DNA from: Palleronia pontilimi | GTDB lineage: Bacteria; Pseudomonadota; Alphaproteobacteria; Rhodobacterales; Rhodobacteraceae | NCBI RefSeq assembly: GCF_016412875.1 | Contig: NZ_JAEKPD010000028.1 | Coordinates: forward strand, 1-35,114 | Direction: 5' to 3' | Length of the DNA stretch: 35,114 nt | In this document: piece by piece, positions 17,008 through 24,034 of the stretch | How the letters are laid out: every line of letters starts with the position of its first letter | Numbering within the stretch: the stretch's first letter is position 1 | Program-made: the position numbers and the translations under genes | Notes under the pieces: model-generated | Databases searched by the model: none | Told to the model about the DNA's origin: nothing | The model's input: only the letters and a program-made list of their open reading frames with translations

Positions 17008-18000
17008 ATGGCCGATCACAAATCCACTCCCCGAAGTCGCCTGCATGTGGGCTTCATCCTGGCACAGGATTTCACCCTGTCGGCCTTCGCCAATTTCGTG
17101 GACGTGCTGCGCCTGGCGGCCGACGAAGGGGACCGGTCGCGGCCCATCCATTGCGACTGGTCGGTGCTGTCGGCGGACATGAACCCGGTGCGATCCAGCT
17201 GCGGCGTGAAGGTCCAGCCCGACACGCGGCTGCGCCACGCGCCGCGCTTCGACTACATCGTGGTCGTGGGCGGCCTCATCGGCTCTGGCGCGCCGCTTCC
17301 GGCCGAACTGGTCGCGTATCTGCGCGCACAGGCGGCGGCGGGCGTGCCTTTGGCGGGGCTCTGCACCGGCGTCTTTCAGCTGCACGAGGCGGGCCTTCTG
17401 GACGGCTACCGCGTGTGCGTGAGCTGGTTTCACCACCGCGACTTCACCGAGCGCTTCCAGGGCACCACGCCGGTGTCGGACCGGATCTTCGTGGTGGACC
17501 GCGACCGCCTGACATGCTCGGGCGGCCATTCCACAGCCCACCTGGCGGCGTTCCTGGTCCAGCGCCATATCGGCGCCGAGGCCGCGACGAAATCGCTGAG
17601 CATCCTGATCATCGACGGCGCGCGTCCCGGCGACGTGCCCCAGCCGGGTCCCGTCAGCGCCATGGCCGCGCGCGATCCGCTGGTGCGCATGGCGCTTGGC
17701 AGGTTGCAGCAGGCGCTCGACGCCCCGCCCACGATGGGCGAGTTGGCCAGCGCCCTCGATGTCAGCCGCAAGACGCTAGAGCGGCGCTTTCGCGCGGATA
17801 TCGCCCAGAGTCCGGCGCGCGCGGGCCTGTCGATGCGGCTGGACCGGGCCGAGCACCTGCTGCGGGCGGGCCCGGAGAGCGTGACGGACATCGCGCTGAG
17901 CTGCGGCTTTTGCGACGCGTCCCACCTGATCCGCGCGCTGAAATCCGAGCGCGGCCGGACCCCCACGCAAATCCGAAACCAGCCCGCCCCCCTGCCCTGA
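17008..18000 (+). CDS. GlxA family AraC-type transcriptional regulator, likely controlling the sarcosine operon
   Basis: A 330-residue regulator with an N-terminal DJ-1/PfpI-like ligand domain (about 10-185) and a C-terminal double helix-turn-helix AraC domain (about 225-325). The DJ-1-like part shows HVGFILAQDFTLSAFANFVD, a VVVGGLIG strand and GLCTGVFQLHEAGLLDG at the old nucleophile elbow. The HTH part shows LASALDVSRKTLERRFR and ESVTDIALSCGFCDASHLIR. This is the layout of GbdR, CdhR and SouR, which in Pseudomonas sense glycine betaine, dimethylglycine, carnitine or sarcosine derivatives. The divergent position next to soxB supports a SouR/GbdR-like role; the ligand is inferred. Start at 17008 chosen because conserved sequence begins there; no good ribosome-binding site precedes it, and upstream in-frame starts would run into soxB. 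Confidence 0.88.
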   Translation: MADHKSTPRSRLHVGFILAQDFTLSAFANFVDVLRLAADEGDRSRPIHCDWSVLSADMNPVRSSCGVKVQPDTRLRHAPRFDYIVVVGGLIGSGAPLPAELVAYLRAQAAAGVPLAGLCTGVFQLHEAGLLDGYRVCVSWFHHRDFTERFQGTTPVSDRIFVVDRDRLTCSGGHSTAHLAAFLVQRHIGAEAATKSLSILIIDGARPGDVPQPGPVSAMAARDPLVRMALGRLQQALDAPPTMGELASALDVSRKTLERRFRADIAQSPARAGLSMRLDRAEHLLRAGPESVTDIALSCGFCDASHLIRALKSERGRTPTQIRNQPAPLP

Positions 18001-18031
18001 GCCCGGCCGGTCGTTTTCACCTTATTTCCGT

Positions 18032-18051
18032 CCCGCCTCCCGCGGGGCGGG
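18032..18051. terminator. GC-rich hairpin between convergent genes
   Basis: CCCGCC (18032-18037) pairs with GGCGGG (18046-18051) in the 129-base gap between the convergent glxA-type regulator and stand-alone cheB genes. No T-run follows. A plausible but weak bidirectional terminator. Confidence 0.3.
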
Positions 18052-18129
18052 TCGGCCAGGACGTGACCGGGCGCTCCATTTCCCTGCATCCTTGGGAAAA
18101 CATCCGCTGGCCAGCAGCCAGACAGCCCC

Positions 18130-19119
18130 TCAGCCCGCTTTCCGGCTCTTTATGATTTCCTCCAACCGTTCGGTATCTTCCTCATACCGAGCCGCGCGTT
18201 CTTCCAGCCTCAGGCGGCTGTCTTCGCTCGATATTTGTTCGGCCATCTGTCGGATCAGCGCCGACCGCCCGCGATGCGCGCGCAGGGCGTTGAACAGGCT
18301 CTCATCCAGGGCGCGATCTTGGCTCTCATTGAGGCTGTTCATCGTGTAAGCGTGCCCGGTATGGCACCGAAATCGGGTCAGCGGGCCGTCATCGATCTGC
18401 CACAACACGCCGTTGCAGTGCGGGCAGTTATAGGGCGACAACTCTCCGAGTTTGCTTTCGTTGGCCATGGTCGCACCCTCCAATCCAGCGATCTTCAACT
18501 CGATACCGATGTCCCACGGCACACCTTCCGGCGGGTTGGCTGGCGTATTTGCAAGCGACGTTATTTCGGCGGCAAGGTTCTGCAGGGCGACAGGTTCTGC
18601 CTGGGGGACGGCGGCCAGAACCGCGTTCGGCATATCCGGAAATTCAGCGCTGTCCGGCGACTGGACCAGGATATGCCCCCCGGTCCGCTGGAGCGCCCGC
18701 GCACCCGCAGCGCCGTCATCCATCAGGCCGGAAAGGATCACACCGATCGCTCGCGGTCCGCGATAGACGGCCGCCGAGCGAAAGAGCGGGTCGATAGCCG
18801 GGCGAAAATTGTTCTCATGCGCGCCCCGCCGCAAATGCAGGTGATCGTGACCGATCATCATGTGGACGTCCGGCCTTGCAAAAATGACCTGCCCCGGTCT
18901 GATGTCCATCCCGTCCTCGGCCAGCGCCACAGGCATGTTCGAATACTTGCGCAACAGATCGATGGCGTGGCCGTCACCGAAGCTCGAAAAGTGCTGGCAG
19001 ATCAATATAGCGGCCGGCAAGTCTTCGGGCAGATCGGCAAGCAGGCGGCGCAGAGCGGTGAAACTTCCGGCTGATCCCCCCACGACGACTGTATCAGTAC
19101 GGTGATTCATGGTGATCAT
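18130..19119 (-). CDS. Stand-alone CheB-type methylesterase with C-terminal zinc-binding and helical tail
   Basis: A 329-residue protein with a CheB methylesterase domain (about 7-190) but no receiver domain. The Ser-His-Asp triad is visible: Ser16 in GGSAGS, His43 in CQHFSSF and Asp135 in GLMDDGAAG. After a linker, a short putative zinc site follows: Cys232/Cys235 in NCPHC and Cys252/His256 in CHTGH. The C-terminus (about 262-329) is a charged, probably coiled-coil helix ending EEIIKSRKAG. The ATG at 19119 has a GAAAGG ribosome-binding site; a second ATG lies nine bases inside. It is divergent from the CheB-CheR-HWE kinase gene, whose own CheB domain has its triad at the same residue numbers. 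No receptors or CheA/CheW are nearby, so it likely serves this signalling module and not flagellar chemotaxis. Confidence 0.85.
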   Translation of the reverse strand: MITMNHRTDTVVVGGSAGSFTALRRLLADLPEDLPAAILICQHFSSFGDGHAIDLLRKYSNMPVALAEDGMDIRPGQVIFARPDVHMMIGHDHLHLRRGAHENNFRPAIDPLFRSAAVYRGPRAIGVILSGLMDDGAAGARALQRTGGHILVQSPDSAEFPDMPNAVLAAVPQAEPVALQNLAAEITSLANTPANPPEGVPWDIGIELKIAGLEGATMANESKLGELSPYNCPHCNGVLWQIDDGPLTRFRCHTGHAYTMNSLNESQDRALDESLFNALRAHRGRSALIRQMAEQISSEDSRLRLEERAARYEEDTERLEEIIKSRKAG

Positions 19120-19224
19120 GTGCCTTTCGTGTAGCAACGGTCTCGTGGACGGCGCCAGGGCAGGCTTTGTGTTTTCAACTCTTACGCGAACTGTTAACGA
19201 GATGAAATTAAATTTCAAAAGTCT
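19120..19224. promoter_or_regulatory. Divergent promoter region of the CheB and CheB-CheR-kinase genes
   Basis: A 105-base spacer between divergent starts, AT-rich toward the kinase gene. It contains a GTTAAC hexamer and an AAATT-TAAATTT-rich run. I searched for the alphaproteobacterial EcfG general stress promoter (GGAAC-N16/17-CGTT) and found no clear match on either strand. Confidence 0.4.
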
Positions 19225-22200
19225 GTGGGGTCCGCATTGTCTGTCATACCTGTCGTCGGCATAGGCGCATCCGCAGGGGGTTTCGAAGCGCTCAAAACCA
19301 TGATCGCCACGACCGCGCCGCAGACAGGGGCAGCTTACGTGATCGTGCAGCACTTGTCCCCGGATCAAAAGTCGATCCTGCACGAGTTGCTTCAGGGTCA
19401 GACGGACATACCGGTCAACCAGATCCAGGATGGCGAACGTATCGAGGCGAACCGGTTTTACGTGGTCCCGCCCGGGACGGTCGCAAGGATCGAAAGCAAC
19501 CATCTGCGCCTGGTCGAGCGTGACACCCATGACGCCTTGCATCGCCCGATCGACTCCTTCTTCAAATCGCTCGCGTCGGCGCGCAAACGTGACGCGTATT
19601 GTGTCGTCTTGTCCGGCACCGGCAGCGATGGATCGGCAGGCCTGAAAGAGGTGAAGGCGGCTGGCGGGTTCGCGTTGGTGCAGGAAAGCAAGGGCGCGCG
19701 GTTTCCCGGGATGCCCGACAGCGCCGTGGCCACCGGACTCGTGGATTTCGTCCTGCCCGTCGAGCAGATTGCGGGACGGTTGGACGAAATCATCCAGCAC
19801 CGCCAGCATCTGAACCGAAGCGACGAACAGGAAAGCCTGAAACAGGACATCCAATCGGCGCTTCCGCGTTTCGCGGAGCGGCTGCGCGCCGTCGTCGGCA
19901 ACGATTTCTCGGACTACAAGCCCGGCACGCTCGTGCGCCGGATCGAGCGTCGCATGACGGTCCTGCGGATTTCAGAGGTGGAGCGGTTCCTCTCGATCCT
20001 CGATGATGAAAAGGAAGCTCAACTCCTGGCGCAGGAGTTCCTGATCGGGGTGACGCAGTTCTTCCGCGATCCCGAAGCCTTCGACATCCTTAGGGAAAAG
20101 GTGATCGAGCCGCTTCTGGACCGCACGGAAGGCACGATCCGTGTCTGGGTGCCCGGCTGTTCGACGGGCGAGGAAGCGTATTCACTGGCCATGCTGTTGT
20201 TCGAGGCGATGGAGACGCGGAAGCAACGCTGCGTCCTGCAGGTGTTCGGAACCGATATCGACACGCCGTCGCTCGTCGCGGCACGGTACGGGCTTTATTC
20301 GGTCAGCGCGGTCGAAAAGCTGGGCGAAGAGCGTCTGGAGAAGTTCTTCCAGATCGAGAACGGTCAATACCGCGCCAATCCGAAACTGCGGGAAGTCTGT
20401 GTGTTTGCCCCGCACAACTTGTTGCAGGATCCGCCATTCTCGCGGCTGGACCTGATCTCGTGCCGCAATCTGCTGATCTATCTGTCCGCAAATCTCCAGC
20501 AGCAGGTCATTCCCCGGTTCCATTTCTCGCTGCGGCACGAGGGTCATCTGTTTCTTGGCCCGTCCGAAGGACTGGCCGGGCAGGACGACCTGTTCGATGT
20601 CGTGGACAAGACCCATCGCATTTTCCGCAGGAACCCGGACGCGAAGACCAGTTATTCGGCTTTGCTGGACACACCGCGCCGACCGAAGGCGTTGCCGGTG
20701 GACAGCGCGGCTCTGTCGCCACAAGCCGATATGGCGCTTGACCTGTCTCGCGAAGCCATGGTCGAGCGTGAGTTCTTGCGCAAATACGCCGCTCCCTTCG
20801 CGCTTCTGTCGCGGTCCGGAGAGGTTCAGTACCTGTCGCACAAGATGGTGGGGTTGGTTCGCCCCACCCAGGGCACGCCGTCCACTCTGATCGACGCATA
20901 TCTCGCGCCCGAATTGCGGCTGCCCGTCCGCACGGCATTGTCGGAAGCCGAAAAGACCGGCGAGCCCATGCGGATCGAAAACGTCCTGGTGACGCTACCG
21001 GACGGGCGTCGCCTGTTCGACGTGGAAGTCGGACCGGCCGGATCGGACTTCATCCTTGCATTGAACGAAGCGCGTGCCTTCGACGCCGACGATCTGGGCG
21101 ACGTGGTGGGCGAACGTGAAAGCGCCGACCGCGACATGCTCGAGACCGAGAACGTCAAGCTGCGCAAGCAACTGACCGCGACGATGCAGGAATACGAAAC
21201 CTCCGGACAAGAGCTCAAAAGCACGAACGAAGAGCTGATGAGCATGAACGAGGAGCTTCAATCCTCCAACGAGGAACTGGAAACCTCGCGCGAGGAATTG
21301 CAGTCCATCAACGAGGAGCTGGAAACCGTCAACGCCGAATTGCAGGAAAACAACAGCCTGCTGACCCGCGCCAATTCCGACCTGAAAAACCTGTTCGAGG
21401 CGACCGACCTGGCGGTCCTGTTCCTGGACCGCGAGTTTTGCGTGCGCAATTTCACCCCGTCGACCGTCGCGCTATTCGGCATCCGGCCGCGCGACATCGG
21501 TCGGCCGATCGCGGATCTATCGTCCCGCATCGATTACCCCGATCTCGAAACCGACGCGCATAAAGTTGACGAGACGCTTCAATCCTTCGAACGCGAGGTC
21601 GAGATCAAGGCGTCGGGTGAGGTTTATTTGCTGCGCATTAAACCCTACCGAACGACCGATAATCGACTGGATGGTTATGTCCTGTCCTTCGTCGATATTA
21701 CGGACCGCAAAAGCTACGAAGAAACGCTCAAACAAAATGAGCGCGATCTGGCACGGCAATACGCCGAGCTCGAAAACCTGTACGACACCACCCCGGTTGG
21801 CTTGTCCTTGGTAAGCCGGGATCTGAAATGGGTCCGGATCAACGAGAGTTTGGCAGAGATCAACGGCTTTCCGGTGGAAGAGCATATCGGCCGGGAGTTG
21901 AAGGACCTTCTTCCCGACCTCGAGCACACGCTTGAGCCGACCTACCGAAAAATCTTCGAGACCGGCGAGCCTGTGCTGGGAATGGAGATCGAGGGGAAGA
22001 CCCAAGCCGCCCCTGGTGAAGTGCGGAACTGGATTGCGGATTTCTACCCGGTGTTTCAGGGCGACAAGGTCTTCGCGGTGGGCGCCTGTATTCGCGAGGT
22101 GACGGACCAGAACCACATGATGCAACGCATCCAGATGCAGAACGACAATCAGAAGCTGCTTTTGGGCGAGTTGCAGCACCGGGTGAAGAATACGCTGGCG

Positions 22201-22749
22201 CAGATCAGTTCCATTTCCAAGTTTCTGCTCAAAGGCGTGGATGACGCCGGCGCCTACCAGGCCCGTCTCGAAGATCGGCTCGCGGCGATCTCGCGCACCC
22301 ATGATTTGTTGACCGATGCCGACTGGTCGACGGCCCAATTCTCCGACATCATTCGCCAAGAGGCCGACCCGTATCAGCAGGAAGACCAGGAACGGATCCG
22401 CGTGACGGGTCCCGATCTCACGCTGAGTGCAAAACAGGCGCTGGCGATGGGCATGGCGATACACGAATTGACGATCAACGCTGCGAAATATGGCGCGCTA
22501 TCGGTCGAGGGGGGCCATATCACCGTCGGAACCAAGCATGATGCGAGTGGAACCGGCAGCAAGGCGCGGATCGTCTGGAGGGAATTCAACGGTCCCCCCA
22601 TTGAGTCACAGCCCGAACATACCGGTTTCGGCAGCGTCGTGATCGAAAGGGTTTTGGAAAGTGACCTTTCCGGCGAGGTCACCGTCGAGTACAGAAGGGA
22701 AGGTCTTTACGTCCAGGTGGATTTCGAATTGGAGAACTCGAATGAGTGA
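19225..22749 (+). CDS. CheB-CheR-PAS-HWE sensor histidine kinase fusion
   Basis: A 1174-residue hybrid. In order: a CheB methylesterase domain (about 6-190; Ser16, His43, Asp135); a CheR methyltransferase (about 205-465) with SAM-binding motif VPGCSTGEEAYSLAML (about 309-324) and FGTDID; a PAS-like segment (about 510-615); a coiled coil of NEEL heptads (about 640-715); PAS domains at about 720-830 and 850-965; and an HWE-type kinase domain with phospho-acceptor His985 in GELQHRVKNTLA, N-box HELTINAAKYG (Asn1085) and Trp-Arg-Glu at 1118-1120. No membrane helix, so cytoplasmic; no cysteine of a LOV motif was seen in the PAS domains. The start is GTG at 19225 or TTG at 19237, undecided. It overlaps the response regulator gene by eight bases. 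Confidence 0.92.
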   Translation: MGSALSVIPVVGIGASAGGFEALKTMIATTAPQTGAAYVIVQHLSPDQKSILHELLQGQTDIPVNQIQDGERIEANRFYVVPPGTVARIESNHLRLVERDTHDALHRPIDSFFKSLASARKRDAYCVVLSGTGSDGSAGLKEVKAAGGFALVQESKGARFPGMPDSAVATGLVDFVLPVEQIAGRLDEIIQHRQHLNRSDEQESLKQDIQSALPRFAERLRAVVGNDFSDYKPGTLVRRIERRMTVLRISEVERFLSILDDEKEAQLLAQEFLIGVTQFFRDPEAFDILREKVIEPLLDRTEGTIRVWVPGCSTGEEAYSLAMLLFEAMETRKQRCVLQVFGTDIDTPSLVAARYGLYSVSAVEKLGEERLEKFFQIENGQYRANPKLREVCVFAPHNLLQDPPFSRLDLISCRNLLIYLSANLQQQVIPRFHFSLRHEGHLFLGPSEGLAGQDDLFDVVDKTHRIFRRNPDAKTSYSALLDTPRRPKALPVDSAALSPQADMALDLSREAMVEREFLRKYAAPFALLSRSGEVQYLSHKMVGLVRPTQGTPSTLIDAYLAPELRLPVRTALSEAEKTGEPMRIENVLVTLPDGRRLFDVEVGPAGSDFILALNEARAFDADDLGDVVGERESADRDMLETENVKLRKQLTATMQEYETSGQELKSTNEELMSMNEELQSSNEELETSREELQSINEELETVNAELQENNSLLTRANSDLKNLFEATDLAVLFLDREFCVRNFTPSTVALFGIRPRDIGRPIADLSSRIDYPDLETDAHKVDETLQSFEREVEIKASGEVYLLRIKPYRTTDNRLDGYVLSFVDITDRKSYEETLKQNERDLARQYAELENLYDTTPVGLSLVSRDLKWVRINESLAEINGFPVEEHIGRELKDLLPDLEHTLEPTYRKIFETGEPVLGMEIEGKTQAAPGEVRNWIADFYPVFQGDKVFAVGACIREVTDQNHMMQRIQMQNDNQKLLLGELQHRVKNTLAQISSISKFLLKGVDDAGAYQARLEDRLAAISRTHDLLTDADWSTAQFSDIIRQEADPYQQEDQERIRVTGPDLTLSAKQALAMGMAIHELTINAAKYGALSVEGGHITVGTKHDASGTGSKARIVWREFNGPPIESQPEHTGFGSVVIERVLESDLSGEVTVEYRREGLYVQVDFELENSNE
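21217..21363 (+). repeat. Seven tandem 21-bp (heptad) repeats encoding a NEEL coiled coil
   Basis: Residues 665-713 of the CheB-CheR kinase fusion fall into seven consecutive heptads. Four are exact xxxNEEL, one is xxxREEL, one xxxNAEL, and the last is degenerate (QENNSLL). It forms a continuous amphipathic helix between the CheR/PAS part and the second PAS domain and probably transmits signals as a dimeric coiled coil. Similar helices are known in CheB-CheR-PAS proteins. Confidence 0.85.
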
Positions 22750-23107
22750 GGGCGAAATCCTGATCCTGGAGGACGATGCCTTCATCTTGATGGATATCGA
22801 GATGACCCTGGCCGAGGCGGGTTACAAGAAGCTTTCCGCACACTCGGATGCCGACGCGGCCTTGGCAAAGATCAGGGAGTCCGTCCTGGCCGCAGCCTTG
22901 CTGGATTTCAACCTCGGGAAGGGCGAAACCAGTCTGGCGGTTGCCGAAGAACTGAAAAACCAAAGCGTTCCATTCGTGTTCCTGACCGGATACACCGATG
23001 CGACCGTTTCCCTACCCGATGGCCTTTCGGAAGTCCGACGGATATCGAAGCCGTTCAGGAGCACCGAGTTGGTCAACGTCGTGAAGGACATGACGTTGCG
23101 CGGCTGA
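22742..23107 (+). CDS. Single-domain response regulator
   Basis: A 121-residue receiver domain with no output domain. The acidic pocket (Glu10, Asp11, Asp12 in LILEDDAF), phosphorylation site Asp55 (ALLDFNLGKGE), switch threonine Thr82 (FLTGY) and Lys103 (SKPF) are all present. The start ATG at 22742 overlaps the kinase stop by eight bases, so the two are translationally coupled and almost certainly a cognate pair. Single-domain regulators paired with HWE or HisKA_2 kinases are common in alphaproteobacteria and act by protein contacts or phosphate relay. The convergent ATP-grasp gene ends 105 bases downstream. Confidence 0.93.
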   Translation: MSEGEILILEDDAFILMDIEMTLAEAGYKKLSAHSDADAALAKIRESVLAAALLDFNLGKGETSLAVAEELKNQSVPFVFLTGYTDATVSLPDGLSEVRRISKPFRSTELVNVVKDMTLRG

Positions 23108-23179
23108 CAGGTCTTCTCCAAGGCCCCCTCTATCCACGCAGATCAGCTCACCTTTCCAGCTGCATTCCGAACTGACCGA

Positions 23180-23195
23180 CCCGGCCTGTCCCGGG
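23180..23195. terminator. Small hairpin between convergent genes
   Basis: CCCGG (23180-23184) pairs with CCGGG (23191-23195) around a six-base loop, in the 105-base gap between the convergent response regulator and ATP-grasp genes. No T-run; weak candidate. Confidence 0.25.
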
Positions 23196-23212
23196 CTATG
23201 GTCCGATAGAGC

Positions 23213-24034
23213 TCAACCAGGCTGCATCGTTGTGACCGGGCGCAGCTGCAAAAGGTAGAGAACGTCCTTTTCGAAGGCCCATTCGATGTCATGCGGCCCG
23301 GCCCCGAACGTGTCGCAGCACCGCGTCGAAAGCCCGTGCAGCAACGTCAGGTGCATTTCGTCCAGGCAGGCCTGCTCGACAAGGTGCGCTGGCACGGTCT
23401 CGGTGGCGGTGCCACCTTCGGGCCGACGCTGAATCCTGATCTCCTTGTAGCCGGTTCGGCGTTCCAACAGCCGCCCGGAAGGGGTCAGCCGGAAGCAATC
23501 GGGGATCACAAGACCCTGCACCACGGCTTCGCCCAGTCCCCAGGTGGCTTCGATCACAAGCTCCACGTCACCGGTCACCGGATTGCAGGTGAACAGCACA
23601 CCGGCAGTGTCGGACGAAACCAGCCGTTGCAGGACGACGCCCATGCGGATCGCCCGGTCGGTGCCCATGCGCGCGCGGTAGCCTTGCGCCGAGTCGGTCC
23701 TGCCCGACGCCCACACATCGATCACCGCGCGACGGACCGCCTTGGGCCCGATGGCGTTCAGCACGGTGGCGTGTTGTCCGGCAAAGCTGGCTCCGACGGA
23801 ATCCTCGCCGACAGCGGAAGACCGGACGGCAAGCTCCCCCGGAAGGATCGTGCAGAGCCGGTCGAGCTCGGCTAGCGCGCCGGGCTGGCTGTCGGCCACG
23901 GCATCGACGAAGTCCGTGTCCAACGCGAATCCTTCGGGCACCGGCAACCCCGCGCGAAGGGCCGCCCCCAGCTGGGTTGCCTTGCCGCCATAAACCTTCG
24001 CATCGCAAGCCGACGAAAGCGGGACTGGCGTCAT
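23213..24034 (-). CDS. PEP synthase-type ATP-grasp subunit (PPDK_N domain alone)
   Basis: A 273-residue protein equal to the N-terminal ATP-binding domain of PEP synthase, pyruvate phosphate dikinase and rifampin phosphotransferase. The landmarks run through in order: GGKATQLGAALRAG near the N-terminus, LAVRSSAVGEDS with the nucleotide-binding arginine-serine pair, FAGQHATVLN, VVLQRLV, AGVLFTCNPVTGD, GLGEAVVQG and the terminal DIEWA...LLQLRPVT that closes the domain. It therefore looks complete but lacks the phospho-histidine and substrate domains, which are on the preceding gene. The start codon overlaps that gene's stop by four bases (ATGA), so the two should be made in step and assemble. 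It would use ATP to phosphorylate the partner's histidine. The substrate is unknown. Confidence 0.88.
   Translation of the reverse strand: MTPVPLSSACDAKVYGGKATQLGAALRAGLPVPEGFALDTDFVDAVADSQPGALAELDRLCTILPGELAVRSSAVGEDSVGASFAGQHATVLNAIGPKAVRRAVIDVWASGRTDSAQGYRARMGTDRAIRMGVVLQRLVSSDTAGVLFTCNPVTGDVELVIEATWGLGEAVVQGLVIPDCFRLTPSGRLLERRTGYKEIRIQRRPEGGTATETVPAHLVEQACLDEMHLTLLHGLSTRCCDTFGAGPHDIEWAFEKDVLYLLQLRPVTTMQPG

Noticed and set aside
19120-19224. EcfG general stress promoter
   Set aside because: No GGAAC-N16/17-CGTT pair was found on either strand.
18130-23107. Flagellar chemotaxis cluster
   Set aside because: Only CheB and CheR domains are present; no CheA, CheW, receptor or flagellar gene is in the window.
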